This document shows, one piece after another, positions 60,634 to 64,000 of a stretch of DNA of 64,000 nt. Numbering within the stretch: the first letter of the stretch is position 1; every line of letters starts with the position of its first letter. The position numbers and the translations under genes were made by a program. Below the pieces are notes generated by a model, which saw nothing but the letters and a program-made list of their open reading frames with translations, was not told where the DNA came from and did no database searches. The stretch comes from Planctomycetota bacterium (GTDB lineage Bacteria > Planctomycetota > UBA1135 > GCA-002686595), in assembly GCA_002683825.1 (NCBI GenBank), contig NYUD01000016.1, forward strand, positions 1 through 64,000. The letters run 5' to 3'.

Positions 60634-62678
60634 TGTGCCTGATCTTCCGAGTTGTTGTACATCATCCACTTCGAGGCGTGGAAGAGGCCGAGAGCGAGTT
60701 CGGCCATGGCCGTCATGCGTTCGGGGTTGGACTCTGCGACATCGACCTTCGGATTCTCGGAATGGTAGGAGTGAAGCCTGCGCTTGCTGCCATCTGCGCT
60801 GACCAGAGAATAGAAGTCTTCGCTCAGGAGGCCGATGTGCGTGTCGAGGCCGATTTGCGTTTGAACGTATGCAAATCGATCGAAGTCAGGGTCGAGCAGA
60901 TTCCGGCCGATGGTCGTGTTCGGCACCCGAGCACCGATGGCTCCTGCAAGGGTGGGCATCAAATCCATCTGAGTAGCAGGATCATCGAAGACCTTTCCGC
61001 CTCCTTTCATGCCGGGTCCATAGATGAGGAAAGGAGTGTGGTGCCAGCACAGACCCAGGGCATCCTCCGCCTTTGGAAAATGTGGAGCGGGTCCCGAGGA
61101 TCCGTTGTCTCCGAAAAAAAAGAACAAGGTGTTCGCGAAGTAGTCCTCCTGCCGGGCGGTCTCGAGGTAGACCCCCAAGGAGTGGTCAAGAAACCTGAAA
61201 GAGTTGAATTCCGCCGATGAGGAGAAACCGTTGGCATGCAACTCCGCGTCGCCCACGGTGCGCAACTGAAAGCCGCGGTTGTCGTCAGGGATTGTATAGG
61301 GGCCGTGGTTGCCCGAAAGATGGACAAAGGCAAAGAAGGGCTCTTTGGCCCGGCTGAACACGTCGTTCGCATACTCGAAGAGATGAAGGTCACTGACCCC
61401 CCAGACATCGATTCGGGGGAGTTCTTCATAGCTACCTTCTTCGTGAATGATCAGGTCATCGATGTTGTGGGCCAAGAGTCCGCGGATGTTCGCCCAGTTC
61501 GCGCTTCCACCGAGGAAGTAGTGCTTCTCATAGGCTTCGAGTGCCGACGGAATCGTGTATTGCTTGACGATCTGGGGGTTGCGGGAGGCGGTACGCTTCG
61601 TCGTCGTATCGGGGATGCCCGTCAACGATGCGAAGACTCCACGAGCGGTTCCGACTTGCGGGGTGTAGAACCGCCGCCAGAAATAACCATCTCGTGCGAT
61701 GCGGTCGAAATGCGGAGATGGGTCGAGGGAGTTCCCAAGTATGCCTGTCTTGTGTGCGGCGAACGACTCCATCAGGACGACCACGACGTTGGGCCTGCCA
61801 TCCGTGAGACGGGTCGGTTTGACGTGCCTCGCGAACGAAAGAGTGTCCCTGTCGGGAGTCTCGACTCCGAGGTAGGTCGAAACTCGCTCATAGCGCCTTT
61901 CGACCTCCGCACGGTCGTACTCTTCCTTCTCGGAGGTGCACAGGGTGTCCAGGAAGTAGAGTGGCGGGTTCAGGGCCAGATCGGAAGCGAACCTGTGTGT
62001 CGAGGAGAAAGCGTCGCTCCAGCGTAGCGGGTAGTAGGAGGCCTTGCCGTAGATGCCGGAGGCAATAGCCCCCACGAGGATGGCCGTCAGGTAGGGGCGT
62101 CGAGCCCACTTCTGAGGAACTGCAAACGCCCTGGCGAACCAGCGCCGCAGGCCCAGGTAAACGAGAATGACGAGAAGAGCGACTCCCATGCTCGCCCACC
62201 CGAGCGGGTAACTCTGCCAGAGCATTTTCGCCGAGATAGCCGGCGTATCGAGAAAACGCAAGGCGGAGACATCCAGATGCGTTTCGAGGTATGCGTAGTG
62301 GCCGAGGTCGAAGGAATAGACCACGAGCAGGAGACAGACGAGAACGGACAGGTATCTGGCCCAGAAGATCCGGACGCCGCTCGATCGTGAAGGATCGAGT
62401 CGCGGCACAAACCACAACAGGAACATGGGCAAGAGAAGTAGGAGATCGAAGCGCAGATCAAACTTGAAACCAACCCAGAAGGCCGACCTGAGCTGGGACA
62501 GCGATGCGGGGCCATCGGTGGCGTGAAACTGGAGCCAGAATACCGCGCGCCACAGCGTCTGTGCGACGAGAACGAGCGCGAGCAACCCGATCGCGACCCG
62601 TAACCGGCTGGGTAGTTGCCTGACCCTGTTCGTGACGAGCGGAAGGATGCGCCGGCGAGGAACGGAACCTGTGCTCAA
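60630..62678 (-). CDS. LtaS-type sulfatase-fold phosphoglycerol/phosphoethanolamine transferase-like membrane enzyme
   Basis: A 682-residue protein with five N-terminal membrane helices (first RVAIGLLALVLVAQTLWRAV) and a C-terminal alkaline-phosphatase/sulfatase-like domain, as in lipoteichoic acid synthases and osmoregulated glucan phosphoglycerol transferases. Metal and nucleophile motifs: VVVLMESFAAHKTG (Glu), GTARGVFASLTG with the probable Thr nucleophile, FFFFGDNGSSG (Asp) and CWHHTPFLIYGPG (His). The TTG start at 62678 is fixed by a CAGGAG ribosome binding site six bases upstream; the frame is open 75 codons further but that part looks noncoding. In a diderm it probably modifies periplasmic glucans or lipids rather than making teichoic acid. 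Confidence 0.85.
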   Translation of the reverse strand: MSTGSVPRRRILPLVTNRVRQLPSRLRVAIGLLALVLVAQTLWRAVFWLQFHATDGPASLSQLRSAFWVGFKFDLRFDLLLLLPMFLLWFVPRLDPSRSSGVRIFWARYLSVLVCLLLVVYSFDLGHYAYLETHLDVSALRFLDTPAISAKMLWQSYPLGWASMGVALLVILVYLGLRRWFARAFAVPQKWARRPYLTAILVGAIASGIYGKASYYPLRWSDAFSSTHRFASDLALNPPLYFLDTLCTSEKEEYDRAEVERRYERVSTYLGVETPDRDTLSFARHVKPTRLTDGRPNVVVVLMESFAAHKTGILGNSLDPSPHFDRIARDGYFWRRFYTPQVGTARGVFASLTGIPDTTTKRTASRNPQIVKQYTIPSALEAYEKHYFLGGSANWANIRGLLAHNIDDLIIHEEGSYEELPRIDVWGVSDLHLFEYANDVFSRAKEPFFAFVHLSGNHGPYTIPDDNRGFQLRTVGDAELHANGFSSSAEFNSFRFLDHSLGVYLETARQEDYFANTLFFFFGDNGSSGPAPHFPKAEDALGLCWHHTPFLIYGPGMKGGGKVFDDPATQMDLMPTLAGAIGARVPNTTIGRNLLDPDFDRFAYVQTQIGLDTHIGLLSEDFYSLVSADGSKRRLHSYHSENPKVDVAESNPERMTAMAELALGLFHASKWMMYNNSEDQAH

Positions 62679-63550
62679 TCCGGACTCCTGACAGGACCGC
62701 CCGCGAGCATGGAGCTTCGGCTCCCGGGAAGGGCGTCGAGGTTGTGCGGGCTTCTGTCTTTTGTCGAGTCCAGAGTCCACCTCCGTATCCCCACACCACC
62801 GAACCGACTCGCCCTGCGGAGAGTCTCCGAGTCGATCGGCTCCTCGGATGCGTGGCCTTTGGGTCGGAGCGGCATTCCACAGCATCACGTGCACGAAAGC
62901 CACAGCTGCATGGCCCGTATTTCAAACCTGTAGCCCTGCCCTCGAAGTGGTGTGAAAGAGCCCCTGGCGACCCCTGTTCCACCCGATCGAGACGGCCTTC
63001 GCGCGACTCTTTGCCCGCGTGAAGATCTGATTCTCCCCTGATCGGGTGCCGGGGCGGGTCACGGCGCTGCCGGCATCCTTCGCGATCCCCACACCCCGAG
63101 TCCGTCGCTCAGGGATTCGAGGGGTCCAGCGCCTCGACCAGGGCGGCGGCCTCGCCCCTATCCCCGAACGCGCAGGTTCGCCGTGCAGGACACAGCGAAT
63201 TTTCGAGTCCACGACACGGGACGGAGAGATTGGAAGGCCTGCCGGGGTGGCGGTGGGTCAGGTGGGGCGATCAGCGGACGAGCCGTTCGGCTTCGAGCTG
63301 CGTAGCCCGGCCACGCGGATTGCGGGCGCGATCGGCGGCGGAGACGGCGGGTCCTCGGGGTGGGAGGAGCCGCAAGTCGTTCCCCGGGGTGTCCTCCCGC
63401 GGCGGCTTGCTCTCCTCTTGGGACCCGAGCCCGGAACGTCCCCGCTGCCGTGCTTGGACCCCCCTATTGAAGGGGTTGGGTCTTCTTGCGACGTATGGCC
63501 GGGCCGTGGGACGCAGGGGCTCATGGGCGCCAGGGTACGATCCGGCTCCC
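62679..63550. other. Long intergenic stretch, no supported gene
   Basis: 872 bases between the divergent LtaS-like gene and the proline-racemase-family gene. Several frames are open, but all are Arg/Pro/Gly-rich without a ribosome binding site or domain. A short minus-strand frame ending at about 63105 has a C-terminus-like composition ([14 protein letters not shown] then TGA) but closes after about 55 codons; it could be a decayed gene end. Confidence 0.4.
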
Positions 63551-64000
63551 ATGGGCACCTTCCGCAGCGTCCACGTCGTCTCCTGCCACGCCGAGGGAGA
63601 GGTCGGCGATGTGATCGTGGACGGCGTCGACCCCCCGCCGGGCGACACCCTCTGGGAGCAGGCGCGCTTCATCGCCCGTGACGGAACCCTGCGCGACTTC
63701 GTGCTGCACGAGCCGCGCGGGGGTGTGTTCCGGCACGTGAACCTGCTGGTGCCCCCCAAGGACCCGCGCGCGTCCTGTGGCTTCATCATCATGGAGCCCA
63801 TGCACACCCCGCCCATGTCGGGGTCGAACTCGATCTGCGTGGCGACCGTGCTGCTCGACACCGGGCGCGTGCCCATGACCGAGCCGACGACGCGGCTGGT
63901 GCTCGAGGCGCCGGGCGGACTGGTCGAGGTCGAGGCGTCCTGCAAGGCCGGCAAGGCCGAGCGGATCACCGTCACCAACGTACCGTCTTTCGCGGCGCGC
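63551..64000 (+). CDS. Proline racemase/hydroxyproline epimerase family protein, 3' end cut by window edge
   Basis: The first 150 residues of a proline-racemase-superfamily protein (full length about 330). Family features: [19 protein letters not shown] at the start, [20 protein letters not shown], and [13 protein letters not shown]. The first catalytic position, Cys in proline racemase and 4-hydroxyproline epimerase, is Ser here (Ser90, in MSGSNS). The superfamily includes Ser/Cys variants with epimerase and/or 3-hydroxyproline dehydratase activity, so the substrate is likely a hydroxyproline. The second catalytic Cys lies beyond the edge. ATG 63551 is supported by the family start. Confidence 0.88.
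   Translation, partial: MGTFRSVHVVSCHAEGEVGDVIVDGVDPPPGDTLWEQARFIARDGTLRDFVLHEPRGGVFRHVNLLVPPKDPRASCGFIIMEPMHTPPMSGSNSICVATVLLDTGRVPMTEPTTRLVLEAPGGLVEVEASCKAGKAERITVTNVPSFAAR

Noticed and set aside
63271..63978. 235-codon minus-strand frame opposite the proline-racemase-family gene
   Set aside because: Shadow of a gene with clear family motifs on the plus strand.
1..64000. Insertion sequences, integrases, attachment sites, tRNA or rRNA genes
   Set aside because: No transposase or integrase motif, no terminal inverted repeats flanking a gene and no cloverleaf or rRNA-like stretch was found by eye; a covariance-model scan would be needed to exclude a tRNA.

Overview
This is a high-GC, gene-dense bacterial chromosome segment with about 50 genes, nearly all ordinary single-copy chromosomal genes, many joined by ATGA, TGATG, GTGA or TTGA start/stop overlaps. 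The gene content suggests a diderm bacterium, most likely Planctomycetota or a related environmental lineage. The pointers are an ECF sigma factor fused to a membrane anchor and extracytoplasmic repeats, large secreted Ig-like and TPR proteins, a heme/HEAT/TPR protein and basic tails on housekeeping proteins. This placement is inference; there is no rRNA in the window and I recognised no tRNA.

Layout. 1-296 is the start of a repeat-rich protein running off the left edge. 672-10255 is a housekeeping block: a HIT protein, murA, ffh, rpsP, an endonuclease III-like protein that has lost its catalytic residues and gained a histone H1-like tail, maf, rpmE, prfA, a membrane protein and prmC. A convergent PilZ gene follows, then ssb, a hybrid histidine kinase, a moaD-moaE fusion, an ETF-quinone oxidoreductase, pepA and a carbamate kinase. 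On the minus strand lie a cupin and an eight-heme HEAT/TPR protein. 22995-29348 is a four-gene rod-shape operon (mreC, mreD, mrdA, rodA) whose PBP2 is greatly enlarged.

29473-35742 is the main item: a nine-gene bacterial microcompartment (BMC) locus. It has two BMC-H hexamer genes, a CoA-acylating aldehyde dehydrogenase, a CcmP-type double-stacking BMC-T, two BMC-P pentamer genes and a second BMC-T. These are followed by an ACT-domain protein with a BMC-enzyme-like N-terminal segment and a DUF711/UPF0210 protein. I see none of the usual signature enzymes (diol or glycerol dehydratase, ethanolamine lyase, glycyl radical enzyme, fuculose aldolase), no PduL phosphotransacylase and no alcohol dehydrogenase. 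DUF711, a family of unknown function with a reported pyruvate-formate-lyase/ribonucleotide-reductase-like fold, is therefore the best candidate for the core enzyme of an apparently undescribed compartment.

35883-64000 holds two secreted TPR proteins, large lipoproteins, rpsO-pnp, an orphan secretin, a secreted zinc metallopeptidase, an esterase with a CARDB-like region, a JmjC-type cupin and the membrane-anchored ECF sigma fusion. It ends with a DUF3108 protein, an LtaS-type sulfatase-fold membrane enzyme with a probable 34-residue membrane protein coupled to it, and a proline-racemase-family gene cut by the right edge.
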